The notes under the pieces: generated by a model
Databases searched by the model: none
Seen by the model: the letters and a program-made list of their open reading frames with translations, nothing else
Told to the model about the DNA's origin: nothing
Shown: positions 1-8,479 of the stretch, piece after piece
How positions within the stretch are numbered: the stretch's first letter is position 1
Layout: each line of letters opens with the position of its first letter
Translations under genes and position numbers: made by a program
Origin: Bacillus cereus group sp. RP43
GTDB lineage: Bacteria; Bacillota; Bacilli; Bacillales; Bacillaceae_G
Length of the DNA: 64,000 nt
Direction: 5' to 3'
Assembly (NCBI RefSeq): GCF_040459645.1
Contig: NZ_JARVHQ010000002.1
Span: 124,001-188,000 of the forward strand

Positions 1-71
1 AATGAGATAATAAAATTTCGCGTACTTAATGTGAATATAAAAATCAAAATGCAGAAATAGGGGATTTCTTC

Positions 72-443
72 ATGGGGAGACAACTAACTTTATTACCGGA
101 TATCGATGATCAGAAAGTACAAAAGGAAGTAGTAAGCGTATTAAAGGAGTACAGAGCACTTAAGATGCGATTCAGCAATGACGTGGGGCAAGAAGGGATC
201 AGTTTGTTTCCTGAGTTACGCGATTCAAGGAATATGAGTAAATGGAAGGTGCAGCAGGTTGAAAAGGCACTTAATAACTTATTAGATGAGGATGAACGTA
301 AAATCGTTGAGCGTAAGTTCCTGACAAATGAGAGAGTAAAAGACTCCGATGTTTATCATGATCTACTACTCAAGAAAACATACTTCTATGAGAAGAAGCA
401 AAGTGCGGTTAAATTGAGTGCTACAGCGCTTGGGATCATCTAA
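72..443 (+). CDS. ArpU-family phage late-gene regulator, isolated relic
   Basis: The 123-aa hydrophilic, helix-rich protein resembles the ArpU family, small phage proteins thought to control late (packaging/lysis) transcription. The C-terminal stretch with the SAVKLSATALGI motif fits the family's usual C-terminus. The start is ATG, with a purine-rich GGGG about 8 bases upstream. No terminase, capsid or lysis gene follows, only hairpins and small unrelated genes, so this is probably a left-over of a decayed prophage rather than part of a working phage. The family call comes from overall sequence character, not an alignment. Confidence 0.65.
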   Translation: MGRQLTLLPDIDDQKVQKEVVSVLKEYRALKMRFSNDVGQEGISLFPELRDSRNMSKWKVQQVEKALNNLLDEDERKIVERKFLTNERVKDSDVYHDLLLKKTYFYEKKQSAVKLSATALGII

Positions 444-876
444 AAAACGCGAACTTTTTGTGGGACTAAATAATAACGTTACTCGGTGACGCGGAGGCTA
501 GAGGGAATAAGAGCTTCCCGAAATTATTTATATTTACTATTCAGCTCGGAATGCGTCCTCTGGGTTGATAGTAAATATAAGTCTATTTCTCTGTTAAGTC
601 GTCTCTTGAAAATGGAATGGGGGTGGTTGCTCATGATTGAGTGACACTTGCGTTCTAAAATTCTAAAAATGTATACGTAATCTTGTTCATTAGTAATTAC
701 TCACGATTCTTATTAATGACCAAAACGAGAGCAAAGAGCTTCCGCTCTTTGTTTGAGCCAATACAGCTGAACCTTCCCCTTCAGGAGCTGTCACCTTTCG
801 GTGATGGCTTTTTGTTTTGTAGGATATTTTTCTATTCTGTCAAATAGATAGATTGAGAGAGGTGGAGAATAAGAAA
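444..876. other. Gene-free structured stretch downstream of ArpU gene
   Basis: No convincing coding region. Two local structures stand out. GGGAA/TTCCC forms a small hairpin near 503-519. A perfect 13-bp inverted repeat (TTATATTTACTAT at 528-540, complement at 568-580) encloses a more GC-rich 27-base loop. A further 8-bp hairpin (CAAAGAGC, 732-751) lies before the terminator at 786. This could be an untranslated phage RNA or a processing site. I cannot assign it. Confidence 0.4.
786..816 (+). terminator. Rho-independent terminator
   Basis: An imperfect stem (AGCTGTCACC 786-795 with GGTGATGGCT 800-809) with a TTTC loop is followed by a T-rich run. It probably closes the transcript carrying the ArpU-like gene. 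Confidence 0.75.
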
Positions 877-1074
877 ATGAAAAAATTTATAATAAGCATA
901 GAAGCAATCGATGGTAAACAACACGAATTTGAAATTGAGTATAAAAAGACAGTAACAGTTATTGCTATAGAAAATTCTATACAAGCTAGAGAAGCTAGAT
1001 TCTTCAGATTTGGAGATCGTATGATTAATTTGGATAATGTATTCTCTTTGGTGGTAAAAGAGAAGAAAGATTAA
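877..1074 (+). CDS. Small hypothetical protein, 65 aa
   Basis: Unrecognised small, lysine-rich, soluble-looking protein. I chose the ATG at 877 because a strong ribosome binding site (GAGAGGTGG) lies about 11 bases upstream; a TTG further up at 853 overlaps that site and is less likely. The product has alternating hydrophobic residues consistent with a small beta-rich fold, no signal peptide and no membrane segment. It is followed directly by a terminator, so it is probably a single-gene transcript. Function unknown. Confidence 0.6.
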   Translation: MKKFIISIEAIDGKQHEFEIEYKKTVTVIAIENSIQAREARFFRFGDRMINLDNVFSLVVKEKKD

Positions 1075-1084
1075 ATAAAAAAAA

Positions 1085-1108
1085 AGCATCCATAACGGGT
1101 GCTTTTTT
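1085..1108 (+). terminator. Rho-independent terminator
   Basis: GCATCC pairs with GGGTGC across a short loop, followed by six T residues, 10 bases after the stop codon of the 65-aa gene. Confidence 0.75.
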
Positions 1109-1549
1109 CTTTGTTATATAGAAATTACACATTAAACGTATTTAAAGAACGTTCTAGGTATAAAGATAATCGATAATCATCATATAATGATATGGAAGGG
1201 TCTTTTCTAACGTGTTAGTTACCTCAAAGTATATATATCTTTTGGCGCCTGGGTGAGGGTGCTTTTTTTATTGCACATTATGATAGGGACAAGCATATGT
1301 TAAAGTGTAGGACAAGTTCACTCGCTTGTATCCTATTTCAATACTCATTAGAAACTCCTTATCACACATTTTAGCATCTACTGACGTGGATGCTCTTTTT
1401 TATTGAACAAAATGGACATTTGAATAGATAATGCCTTCCTTAAAATAACCTTAATTAAAACATAGTTTTGATAATATATGGAAAATAAATGGTACAATTT
1501 TCTGGTATAACCTAAATAAAATTTATTTTAGAAAAGGGGTAGAAGGGAA
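1109..1549. other. AT-rich gene-free stretch with terminator-like hairpins
   Basis: No supported gene. Two terminator-like hairpins are visible: GCGCC/GGGTGC followed by a T-run near 1244-1270, and AGCATC (1373-1378) with GATGCT (1389-1394) followed by a T-run. They look like terminators left after their genes were lost, in line with decayed phage DNA. Confidence 0.4.
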
Positions 1550-1774
1550 ATGTTCCAGAAGTTCAAGTTTTATTTAATGAGCATTTTAATTAGTTCAATG
1601 TTAGGCGGAATTATTATAGGTGTTAATTTCTTGGTCCATAACATATATAATTTAGTTGCAGGTAAAGAATATCATTTTAATATGTGGTCTTCTATTATTA
1701 TATTTAGTGTTGTATTTATTTCGGGTTTCTCGTACGCGTTGAAGAAGGGGCCAGATATATTTGTTAATGATTAA
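1550..1774 (+). CDS. Small two-segment membrane protein, 74 aa
   Basis: Hypothetical membrane protein. Two hydrophobic segments (about residues 7-28 and 44-63) flank a short polar loop containing KEYHFN. The start ATG is preceded by an AAAAGGGGTAGAAGGG ribosome-binding region. No conserved motif is recognised, and no partner gene is close by on either side. A short degenerate hydrophobic reading frame after the stop suggests surrounding decay. Function unknown. Confidence 0.5.
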   Translation: MFQKFKFYLMSILISSMLGGIIIGVNFLVHNIYNLVAGKEYHFNMWSSIIIFSVVFISGFSYALKKGPDIFVND

Positions 1775-1986
1775 ACCAATAGCAATTATCGTAGGCGCTG
1801 CCGTGATCTGGGTGGCGTCTTGTTTGTTGTTAAGGGATGATAATTGGTGAAATAGACTTGCAATTTGAAGAGTAACTACGAGTATTATTATTCTAAAATG
1901 CAAAACATAGACTAGTAAACAAGCTGTTTTTGTTTTTTAGCATAGAATATGATGAATCCTAGAGTTGAGAGGAGGTAATCATATTT

Positions 1987-2181
1987 ATGGGATGTAATTG
2001 TAATTTCAGACATTGCAGAGATTGTAATAGATTTTGGGATGATTTAATGTTTTGCAGACGCAGACATAGAGATTGTGATGACCGTCGTTGTAGACGTGAC
2101 CGTGACTGCGATTGTGATGAATGTCGTCGCAGACGTAATCATGATCGTGACTGCGATCGCGATAATCGTCGAGATTGGTAA
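1987..2181 (+). CDS. Cys/Arg/Asp-rich small protein, 64 aa
   Basis: The composition is extreme: repeated Cys-Arg-Asp and Arg-Asp-Cys-Asp units, about ten cysteines and nearly half the residues charged, with almost no aliphatic residues. The start has an excellent ribosome binding site (GAGAGGAGG). Its repeated, oppositely charged, cysteine-rich character recalls small spore-coat or metal-binding proteins of Bacillus, but no family is recognised. A CATAGAATA box at 1941-1949 resembles the -10 region of mother-cell sporulation promoters, although a matching -35 at correct spacing was not found. It is followed by a T-rich stretch and then the IS6 element. Confidence 0.55.
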   Translation: MGCNCNFRHCRDCNRFWDDLMFCRRRHRDCDDRRCRRDRDCDCDECRRRRNHDRDCDRDNRRDW

Positions 2182-2264
2182 AGTCCTTTGAATGAGTGCG
2201 TTTCTTTACAGCGCTCTTTTTTTTGTTTATGGGTTTTCTAAATTAATACTTATTAAATAAGAAG

Positions 2265-3108
2265 GGTTCTGGTGCAAAAAATCTATAAAACTTGAACATA
2301 CTGATATTACTACTCTAGAAAAGGTGTGTGATCAGTATGAAAAAGGAAAATTTGTTCAAATGGAAGCATTATCATCATGATATTATTTTGCAAACAGTAA
2401 GATGGTATCTACGGTACAACTTGAGCTTTCGTGATTTGGTGGAAATGATGGAGGAACGGGGCTTATCCGTTGCTCATACAACGATTATGCGTTGGGTTCA
2501 TCAGTATGGTCCTGAATTAGACAAAAGAATCCGTCGTCATCTCAAGCAAACCAATGACTCTTGGAGAGTCGATGAAGCATATATCAAAGTAAAAAGTCAA
2601 TGGATGTACCTGTATCATGCTGTCGATTCGAAAGAAAATACCATCAATTTTTACCTAAGCAAAGCAAGAAACCACAAGGCTGCAAAGCGATTCTTCAAGA
2701 AAGCTTTGCAGTCTTTTCATATTTCTGATCCTCGTGTCGTGACAGTCGATAAGAATCCAGCTTATCCTATAGCAGTTGAAGAATTGAGAAAAGAAAAAAA
2801 GATGCCATTAGGCATCCAACTAAGGAAAGTGAAATATCTCAATAATATAGTGGAACAAGATCATCGATTTATTAAAAAGCGAGTTCGTTCGATGTTAGGA
2901 TTGAAATCCTTTCGCACAGCTACATCCATTATTTCTGGAATAGAAGCTATGTATATGGTAAAAAAAGGTAACTTTTTTTTACTGGACAAGTCTGTCCAAA
3001 ATCAAGTGAAGTTCATCCATCAACTATTTGGAATTGTTGCTTAAGACTAGATTCCACTAGGAAACTTTTCGCCTCTTTATATCTTTCCTAAGTATTTGCA
3101 CCAGAACC
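2265..3108 (+). mobile_element. IS6-family insertion sequence, apparently complete
   Basis: The terminal inverted repeats GGTTCTGGTGCAAA match at both ends (2265 and 3108). The 844-bp length and single transposase gene are typical of IS6 (IS240/IS26-like) elements. The flanking 8-mers differ, so no target-site duplication is visible. This is the only IS6 copy in the window with an uninterrupted transposase gene; a close relative at 20953-21798 is broken. Confidence 0.9.
2337..3044 (+). CDS. IS6-family DDE transposase
   Basis: This 235-aa transposase cuts and joins DNA for replicative transposition. The catalytic triad is visible: D79 in WRVDEAY, D138 in VTVDKN and E173 in IVEQDHRF, with the 34-residue D-E spacing typical of IS6. 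An N-terminal helix-turn-helix-like region (about residues 25-60, MEERGLSVAHTTIMRW) precedes the catalytic domain. I chose the ATG at 2337 (AAGGTG about 10 bases upstream) over the GTG at 2328. It lies within complete ends and is probably functional. Confidence 0.9.
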   Translation: MKKENLFKWKHYHHDIILQTVRWYLRYNLSFRDLVEMMEERGLSVAHTTIMRWVHQYGPELDKRIRRHLKQTNDSWRVDEAYIKVKSQWMYLYHAVDSKENTINFYLSKARNHKAAKRFFKKALQSFHISDPRVVTVDKNPAYPIAVEELRKEKKMPLGIQLRKVKYLNNIVEQDHRFIKKRVRSMLGLKSFRTATSIISGIEAMYMVKKGNFFLLDKSVQNQVKFIHQLFGIVA

Positions 3109-3877
3109 TTAAAGTTTGTGCGCCAAAAAAAATTTTAAAATATTTTAAAATTTTTTTTGTGAAAACCTGTACTTTTTGGTCAGATTCTGTACTTTTGATT
3201 ATAAATTAAAGATACGTTTCTATTAGTTTAGGCTTGAAAGCGCTTTAAAGGATGGTTTTTGAATTTTTTACCTAGCCTATATTATTTTACTTACAGGCTA
3301 TTTATATATATTAGTAGTGAGAAAGGGAATATATTCATGTTCTTAAGAAGATTAGCAAAAATTTGTAGACAAGTGAAGAGAAAGAAATCTACTAATCTTA
3401 TGTGTTAATTTAGAAGGGAGTACGAGAGCAGTCCAGTGCTTTTCTAAGAAGCATTAATTATGAACTAAAGAAACTATATTATAGAACAAATGTGAGAGAG
3501 TATATAATCGTTTTCGTTTTTTGATAATTCAATTTATATACCTGTGCAAATAATAAAAAGAGACAAAAAGGATTAATATAATTTCAATTTAAAATTCCGG
3601 CAAACGAAACAAGCATGATGGTGCAACCACATTGCTGGATAAAGACTATTTGTTTGCAGGAGGAATTAGAGCATCCATATGTAGAAGCGTCAGGTCCTTC
3701 AAAATATCAATTGTACGGTTACATGTTGTGGATATTCGTGTAAACGAGGAAATAGCATTATTATAGAAAATTTTTGTCTTTGTTGCATGTGTATATGAAA
3801 TGAAGTTATTAATATCAGAAAATATAGGTGATTTTATATAGATTATGTTATATGAATTTATGATATGAGGTGATAAT
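3109..3877. other. Long AT-rich stretch before the glutamine locus
   Basis: No long gene. It contains a tract of A/T runs (3120-3160), a palindrome TGAAAGCGCTTTAA (3235-3248) that resembles a CcpA catabolite box but lacks a consensus position, and one very short reading frame (3337-3408). Between 3600 and 3760 it contains degenerate coding-like sequence that I could not match. The promoter for the symporter gene presumably lies in the last 150 bases, but no clear boxes stand out. Confidence 0.35.
3337..3408 (+). CDS. Possible 23-aa basic peptide
   Basis: A short frame starts at ATG with GAGAAAGGG about 8 bases upstream. The product is strongly basic (many Lys and Arg) with two cysteines. Such short frames arise easily by chance in AT-rich DNA. 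The ribosome-binding region and isolated position are the only support. Confidence 0.25.
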   Translation: MFLRRLAKICRQVKRKKSTNLMC

Positions 3878-5308
3878 ATGGAAAAACTTTTAATGGATTT
3901 AGTCGGATCAATGAATGATTTTTTATGGTCTAAATTGTTAATTATTATGCTTGTTGTTTGCGGAATTTATTTCACATTTAAATCGAAATTTGTACAGTTT
4001 CGAATGCTAAAGGAAATGGTCCGTGTGTTAATGGAAGGGAAGGATAGTTCTAAAGACCAAATTTCACCTTTTCAAGCGTTTTGTATTGGTATGGCAGCTC
4101 GCGTTGGAACAGGAAATATCACAGGAATTGCGATCGCGATTGCACTAGGTGGTCCTGGAGCGGTATTCTGGATGTGGATTATTTCTATTATTAGCTCAGC
4201 ATCCAGCTTTGTTGAAAGCACATTAGCACAAATATATAAAGTAAAAGATAAAGCTGGTTTCCGCGGCGGTCCATCCTATTATATGGAAAAAGGATTGAAC
4301 AAACGTTGGATGGGAGTATTATTCTCTATTTTAATCACGATTACTTTCGGTCTTATATTCAATTCTGTACAATCAAATACCGTTACAATTGCTTTTGAGA
4401 ACGCATTTGGGACAGATCGTTTAACTCTTGGAATTATCATGGCAATTGCTTTCGCCGCAATTATCTTTGGCGGTGTACAGCGTATTGCAAAAATGGCTGA
4501 GTACAAGGTGATGTTTCTAGCGGTGTTATACATTGGAGTTGCATTATTTGTTGTAGTTACCAATATAACAAAAATGCCGGAGGTTATTTCACTTATTGTC
4601 CAAAACGCATTTGGTTTTAATCAAATAGCAGGCGGTTCCATTGGCGCAGCACTCATGCATGGAGTTAAACGTGGTTTATTCTCAAATGAGGCAGGTATGG
4701 GAAGTGCGCCAAACGTTGCTGCAACGGCAACAACAAGTCATCCGGTGAAACAAGGACTTATCCAAGCATTTGGTGTATTAACGGATACACTGATTATTTG
4801 TACTAGTACCGCATTTATTATTTTACTCTCTGATGCATACAAACAACCGGGGTTAAATGGAATTGCACTTACACAAGCAGCATTAAGTGAACACATCGGT
4901 TCTTGGGCATCGGGTTGTCTAGCTATCTTTGTTTTCCTATTTGGATTCGGTGCATTAATTGGTAACTATTATTATGGAGAAACAAATATTCGATTCTTAC
5001 ACACAAGTAAAATATGGTTAATGGTATACCGAATTGGTGTGTTAGCTATGATTGTATTCGGTTCAGTTGCAAAAATCCAGCTTGTATGGGATTTAGCAGA
5101 TTTATTCATGGGCTTTATGGTTATTATTAATTTAATTGCTATTACCTTACTATCAAAAATAGCTTTTGCTGCGCTACAGGATTATATGAAACAGAAAAAA
5201 GCTGGTAAAGATCCTACTTTTTATAAAGGAAGCATTAAAGGACTTGAGAATATTGAATGTTGGGAGCAGTATCAGGATACTTCAACTTCAAAAAAGAAAA
5301 GTATGTAA
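3878..5308 (+). CDS. glnT: Sodium:alanine/glutamine symporter (AGCS family)
   Basis: This 476-aa integral membrane protein of the alanine/glycine:cation symporter family has about ten to eleven hydrophobic segments and conserved stretches such as GMAARVGTGNITGIA and GLFSNEAGMGSAPN. It is expected to import glutamine or alanine with sodium. Its neighbours are glutaminase and a GlnK-GlnL type two-component pair, as in B. subtilis, where glnT is induced by glutamine; this supports glutamine as substrate. The start ATG has GAGGTGAT just upstream. It ends in its own terminator, so it is probably transcribed apart from glsA. Substrate assignment is inferred from context. Confidence 0.85.
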   Translation: MEKLLMDLVGSMNDFLWSKLLIIMLVVCGIYFTFKSKFVQFRMLKEMVRVLMEGKDSSKDQISPFQAFCIGMAARVGTGNITGIAIAIALGGPGAVFWMWIISIISSASSFVESTLAQIYKVKDKAGFRGGPSYYMEKGLNKRWMGVLFSILITITFGLIFNSVQSNTVTIAFENAFGTDRLTLGIIMAIAFAAIIFGGVQRIAKMAEYKVMFLAVLYIGVALFVVVTNITKMPEVISLIVQNAFGFNQIAGGSIGAALMHGVKRGLFSNEAGMGSAPNVAATATTSHPVKQGLIQAFGVLTDTLIICTSTAFIILLSDAYKQPGLNGIALTQAALSEHIGSWASGCLAIFVFLFGFGALIGNYYYGETNIRFLHTSKIWLMVYRIGVLAMIVFGSVAKIQLVWDLADLFMGFMVIINLIAITLLSKIAFAALQDYMKQKKAGKDPTFYKGSIKGLENIECWEQYQDTSTSKKKSM

Positions 5309-5314
5309 CAAAAT

Positions 5315-5346
5315 AGATATTCGGACTGTAATATGTCTGAATATCT
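5315..5346 (+). terminator. Terminator after glnT
   Basis: AGATATTCGGAC (5315-5326) pairs almost perfectly with GTCTGAATATCT (5335-5346), followed by TTCTT, six bases after the glnT stop codon. Confidence 0.75.
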
Positions 5347-5351
5347 TTCTT

Positions 5352-5375
5352 GGTTCTAGTGCAAAAATAATTGAT
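5352..5375. repeat. Degenerate IS6-type end
   Basis: GGTTCTAGTGCAAAA at 5353 differs by one base from the GGTTCTGGTGCAAAA terminus of the IS6 elements elsewhere in the window. No transposase sequence follows, so it is at most a trace of a lost insertion. Confidence 0.4.
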
Positions 5376-5520
5376 TACATTAAAAAATAGTTTCGTAACT
5401 TAAGAACTTTGGAACAGGTTCTTTCTCAACTAATTGTTGCAGGATAATAAAATATTTTAATATATATCAACTATATTTAGAGGTTACAAAGTGAGGGCTG
5501 AACAATAGCAAAAGTAATGG

Positions 5521-5740
5521 CATATTTCCGTGAACTACTCGCCACTTAGCAACGCTTGAAGTGAGAGCTTCTCGGTTCCACAATGAAAGCAACCTTTCGT
5601 CTCCCTGAGCGTTACTTCGGGGTGTTCCATCCCTAGATGCCCAATGCTTAGACGCTCTTTTGGTACGGTTGATATTTTACGCAGGAACCGAATGGCTTGG
5701 TTTTAGCACTCTATTTTCTTCCTGCAACCTCATATATCAA
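5521..5740 (-). pseudogene. Probable tail of an IS200/IS605-type tnpB element
   Basis: On the minus strand this stretch reads through a short frame containing GCFHCGTEK, a stop, and then GAGTAGTTCAC. That resembles the GTAGTTCA right end of the TnpB elements at 10.5 and 12.7 kb. GC content is clearly higher than the surroundings, a sign of foreign origin. No catalytic part remains. The identification is tentative. Confidence 0.35.
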
Positions 5741-5946
5741 ATTATCAAAGAACTTTATATAGCTTATAACTAATTAGGCTATGGGATGAAAATCAAAAAC
5801 TTGAATATGTTATATCTGTAGAACATTGTCTATTAATCTATAGGAAAAGAGAATAGCCTTGACGATATTTTTTCACTTTATTGTCTATTATCCATTAAGA
5901 AAAATTCATACTGTATTAAATTAATGGGATGGAGGAATATGGTTAA

Positions 5947-6933
5947 ATGATAAAGGAGTATAGCTTTCAGGTTAAGAGTGAAGAAAAAACTTGCTTAGAT
6001 CTAGATCAATGGGTAACTCAGTATAGATCTTATGCTGCAAAAGGGCAAAGCGCCAGGTATATCCCCGCTTTGGAAAAGATAAATTTATTTCAATTAGGGA
6101 TTTGTATAATAGAACCGAATGGAACAATGATAAAATCAGGGGATTCGGAGGTGCTTTTTACTCTACAAAGTATATCAAAAGTACTCGGTTTTATAGCCGC
6201 TTGTTTAAACAGGGGTATTTCTTATGTATTAGAGCGAGTTGATGTTGAGCCAACTGGAGATGCCTTTAATTCGATTATTCGTTTAGAAATGCATAAACCA
6301 GGAAAACCTTTTAACCCTATGATTAATGCTGGAGCAATTACAGTAGCTTCCCTTCTACCTGGAACGTCGGCACAAGAAAAATTAGAATCTATTTACGCAT
6401 TAATCGGAAAAATGATTAATAAACGCCCCGCCATTAATGAAAAAGTATTTCAGTCTGAATGGCAAACCGCACATCGAAATAGAGCTTTAGCATACTATTT
6501 AAAGGAAAATGGTTTTTTAGAGTCTAATGTGGAGGAAGCACTGGAGGTTTACTTGAAACAATGTTCTATAGAAATGAATACAGAGGATATAGCCCTAATA
6601 GGACTCATACTTGCCCATGATGGATATCATCCTATTCGTAAAGAACAAGTTCTCCCAAAGGAGGTTGCTAGATTAACCAAAGCCCTAATGCTTACATGTG
6701 GTATGTACAATGCTTCTGGCAAATTTGCTGCTTTCATTGGATTGCCAGCTAAAAGTGGGGTGTCCGGAGGGATTATGACACTCGTTCCATCAAGGTCCGG
6801 GGGAGAACTTATGTTTCAAGGTGGGTGTGGTATTGGTATTTTTGGACCAGCTATTGATGAATGCGGTAATAGTTTAGCAGGATCTATGTTATTGGAACGT
6901 ATTGCACAAGAATGGGATTTAAGTATATTCTAA
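5947..6933 (+). CDS. glsA: Glutaminase
   Basis: This 328-aa serine-dependent glutaminase hydrolyses L-glutamine to glutamate and ammonia in the cytoplasm. The Ser-Lys catalytic pair is seen in LQSISKV, and conserved stretches include NPMINAGAI, CGMYNASG and the glycine-rich PAKSGVSGGI. The start ATG has GGAGG 10 bases upstream. Length is close to the family's usual 305-330 aa. It lies between the symporter and the GlnK-GlnL genes, which together make a glutamine uptake, breakdown and sensing locus as in B. subtilis. It is followed by a strong terminator. Confidence 0.93.
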   Translation: MIKEYSFQVKSEEKTCLDLDQWVTQYRSYAAKGQSARYIPALEKINLFQLGICIIEPNGTMIKSGDSEVLFTLQSISKVLGFIAACLNRGISYVLERVDVEPTGDAFNSIIRLEMHKPGKPFNPMINAGAITVASLLPGTSAQEKLESIYALIGKMINKRPAINEKVFQSEWQTAHRNRALAYYLKENGFLESNVEEALEVYLKQCSIEMNTEDIALIGLILAHDGYHPIRKEQVLPKEVARLTKALMLTCGMYNASGKFAAFIGLPAKSGVSGGIMTLVPSRSGGELMFQGGCGIGIFGPAIDECGNSLAGSMLLERIAQEWDLSIF

Positions 6934-6964
6934 ATAGTATCATGGATGTTTTAGTGTCAGAGCG

Positions 6965-7012
6965 AATACAAAAATGTTCAGACCAAATAATGTGTCTGAA
7001 CATTTTTGTATT
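6965..7012 (+). terminator. Strong terminator after glsA
   Basis: A 19-bp perfect stem (AATACAAAAATGTTCAGAC at 6965-6983 with its complement at 6994-7012) and 10-base loop separate glsA from the kinase gene. Because the stem is symmetrical it could act in either direction. Confidence 0.85.
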
Positions 7013-7167
7013 GCATAGCATTTTCCTGTTTAAAGTAGAGTAATATCGAGAATAATCGCAATATTCTATGCTTTCGTTTATATCTTGTGAAAAAAATAAA
7101 GCAAGTATTGTATTAGTGTTAATAGATTTGTATACTGACTTTTAGGCGAAAGTGGGAAGTGATTATT

Positions 7168-8475
7168 TTGAATCTTAGTAATTTAGTAAAAAAAGACATC
7201 TATATTCTCGTTTTGATGGTATTTACAGTACCCTTAGTAGGTGAAATAAAGTCTTTTCCCTTAAATGAGACGTTTCGAATGAGCTTTGGTGCACCAACAT
7301 TTTTCTTTTTTTTGTTATTATTTCGGCGAATGCCAGCATTTTTACCGGGTCTTTTAACTGCAATAGTGGTTGTAATATTTCGTATTCTGATAGAAGTCGT
7401 CAAACAGGAAAATATGGATTGGACAGCTGCTTTCCATATCCACTATCCTAGTTTTTTCTTTTATTTTACTTATTCTTGTCTCTTTTATTTAGCGAAAATC
7501 AAACGATATCATCATCAACCATTGATGATTGGGTTTATTGGCTTCATTATTGAAATATTATCGGATTGTGTGGAATTAATGATTCAATATTTTGTTTTAA
7601 AAACTACTATTACACCAGTGGCAATAAATGAAATAATCGTTATCGCATTTTCCCACAGTTTTATAGTACTAAGCTTTTTCAATATGATGAAACTATATGA
7701 AGCACAGTCAAGGGAGAGACACATAAAAAAACAAAATGAACACATGCTTATGCTTATCTCCAATTTATATGAAGATGCTGTTCATTTAAAAAAAACGTTA
7801 CAAAATGCTGAAAATATAACAAAAAAATCTTATGATTTATATAAGAGTTTAGACTCTTTAGAGTACAAGCAGTTAAACTTTCAGGTTGAGGATTTACGGC
7901 AGCAGGCATTGAGAATTGCTGGTGAAGTCCATGACGTTAAAAAAGATAACCAACGAATTTTTTCTGGACTTTCAAAGCTGATTTCTGATGAAAGTTTTAC
8001 AGATTATATGTCCGTATATAAACTGGTAAACATCATTGTACGAGCAAACGAGAAATATGCCCGGTTACTAAAGAAAGATATTCAATTTGTGTATAAGATT
8101 GATGGTGTGCATCCTCAATATCATATTTACACAATTTTATCAATTATAAACAATGTCGTTGCAAACGCTGTAGAAGCTATCAAAGATAGGGGAACCATTA
8201 CGATTGACATAAATAAAAACCTTCATTCCGTTGAATTTCGAATAGGAGATAATGGTCCCGGTATCTCTTCGAAGTATAAAGAGGCAATTTTCGAACCTGG
8301 GTTTACTTCTAAATATGATGATGCAGGTAACCCTTCGACAGGTATCGGACTATCGTATGTAAAAGAAATGGTCGAACAATTTGAGGGTGTTGTTACGTTT
8401 GAGGACAGAACCGAAGGAAAAGGATCAATTTTTATAATCAGATTAGGGATTGATCATATAATTGCGAAAGGGTGA
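7168..8475 (+). CDS. glnK: GlnK-type sensor histidine kinase
   Basis: Membrane-bound sensor kinase. About six hydrophobic segments occupy residues 10-180, followed by a helical linker and a catalytic part with an unusual H-box, GEVHDVKKD (H255), rather than the common HELRTP. The ATPase domain shows NVVANAVEA, GDNGPGI and GIGLSYVKE. This is the arrangement of B. subtilis GlnK, which senses glutamine and activates GlnL. I prefer TTG at 7168 (GGAAG eight bases upstream) over the GTG at 7159; the choice is uncertain. The stop lies 4 bases before the glnL start, so the two genes are co-transcribed. Confidence 0.85.
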   Translation: MNLSNLVKKDIYILVLMVFTVPLVGEIKSFPLNETFRMSFGAPTFFFFLLLFRRMPAFLPGLLTAIVVVIFRILIEVVKQENMDWTAAFHIHYPSFFFYFTYSCLFYLAKIKRYHHQPLMIGFIGFIIEILSDCVELMIQYFVLKTTITPVAINEIIVIAFSHSFIVLSFFNMMKLYEAQSRERHIKKQNEHMLMLISNLYEDAVHLKKTLQNAENITKKSYDLYKSLDSLEYKQLNFQVEDLRQQALRIAGEVHDVKKDNQRIFSGLSKLISDESFTDYMSVYKLVNIIVRANEKYARLLKKDIQFVYKIDGVHPQYHIYTILSIINNVVANAVEAIKDRGTITIDINKNLHSVEFRIGDNGPGISSKYKEAIFEPGFTSKYDDAGNPSTGIGLSYVKEMVEQFEGVVTFEDRTEGKGSIFIIRLGIDHIIAKG

Positions 8476-8479
8476 TTCT

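Noticed and set aside
1941..1949. CATAGAATA as a mother-cell sporulation promoter for the Cys-rich gene
   Set aside because: The -10 fits but no -35 AC or AT element is found at the correct spacing.
2257..3116. 8-bp target duplication around the first IS6 element
   Set aside because: ATAAGAAG and TTAAAGTT do not match.
3235..3248. TGAAAGCGCTTTAA as a CcpA catabolite box for glnT
   Set aside because: It is about 630 bases before glnT and misses one consensus base, so I mention it only within the gap entry.
5521..5740. GC-richer stretch as a structural RNA gene
   Set aside because: No tRNA-like or rRNA-like fold; the right-end-like GTAGTTCA sequence favours a TnpB remnant.
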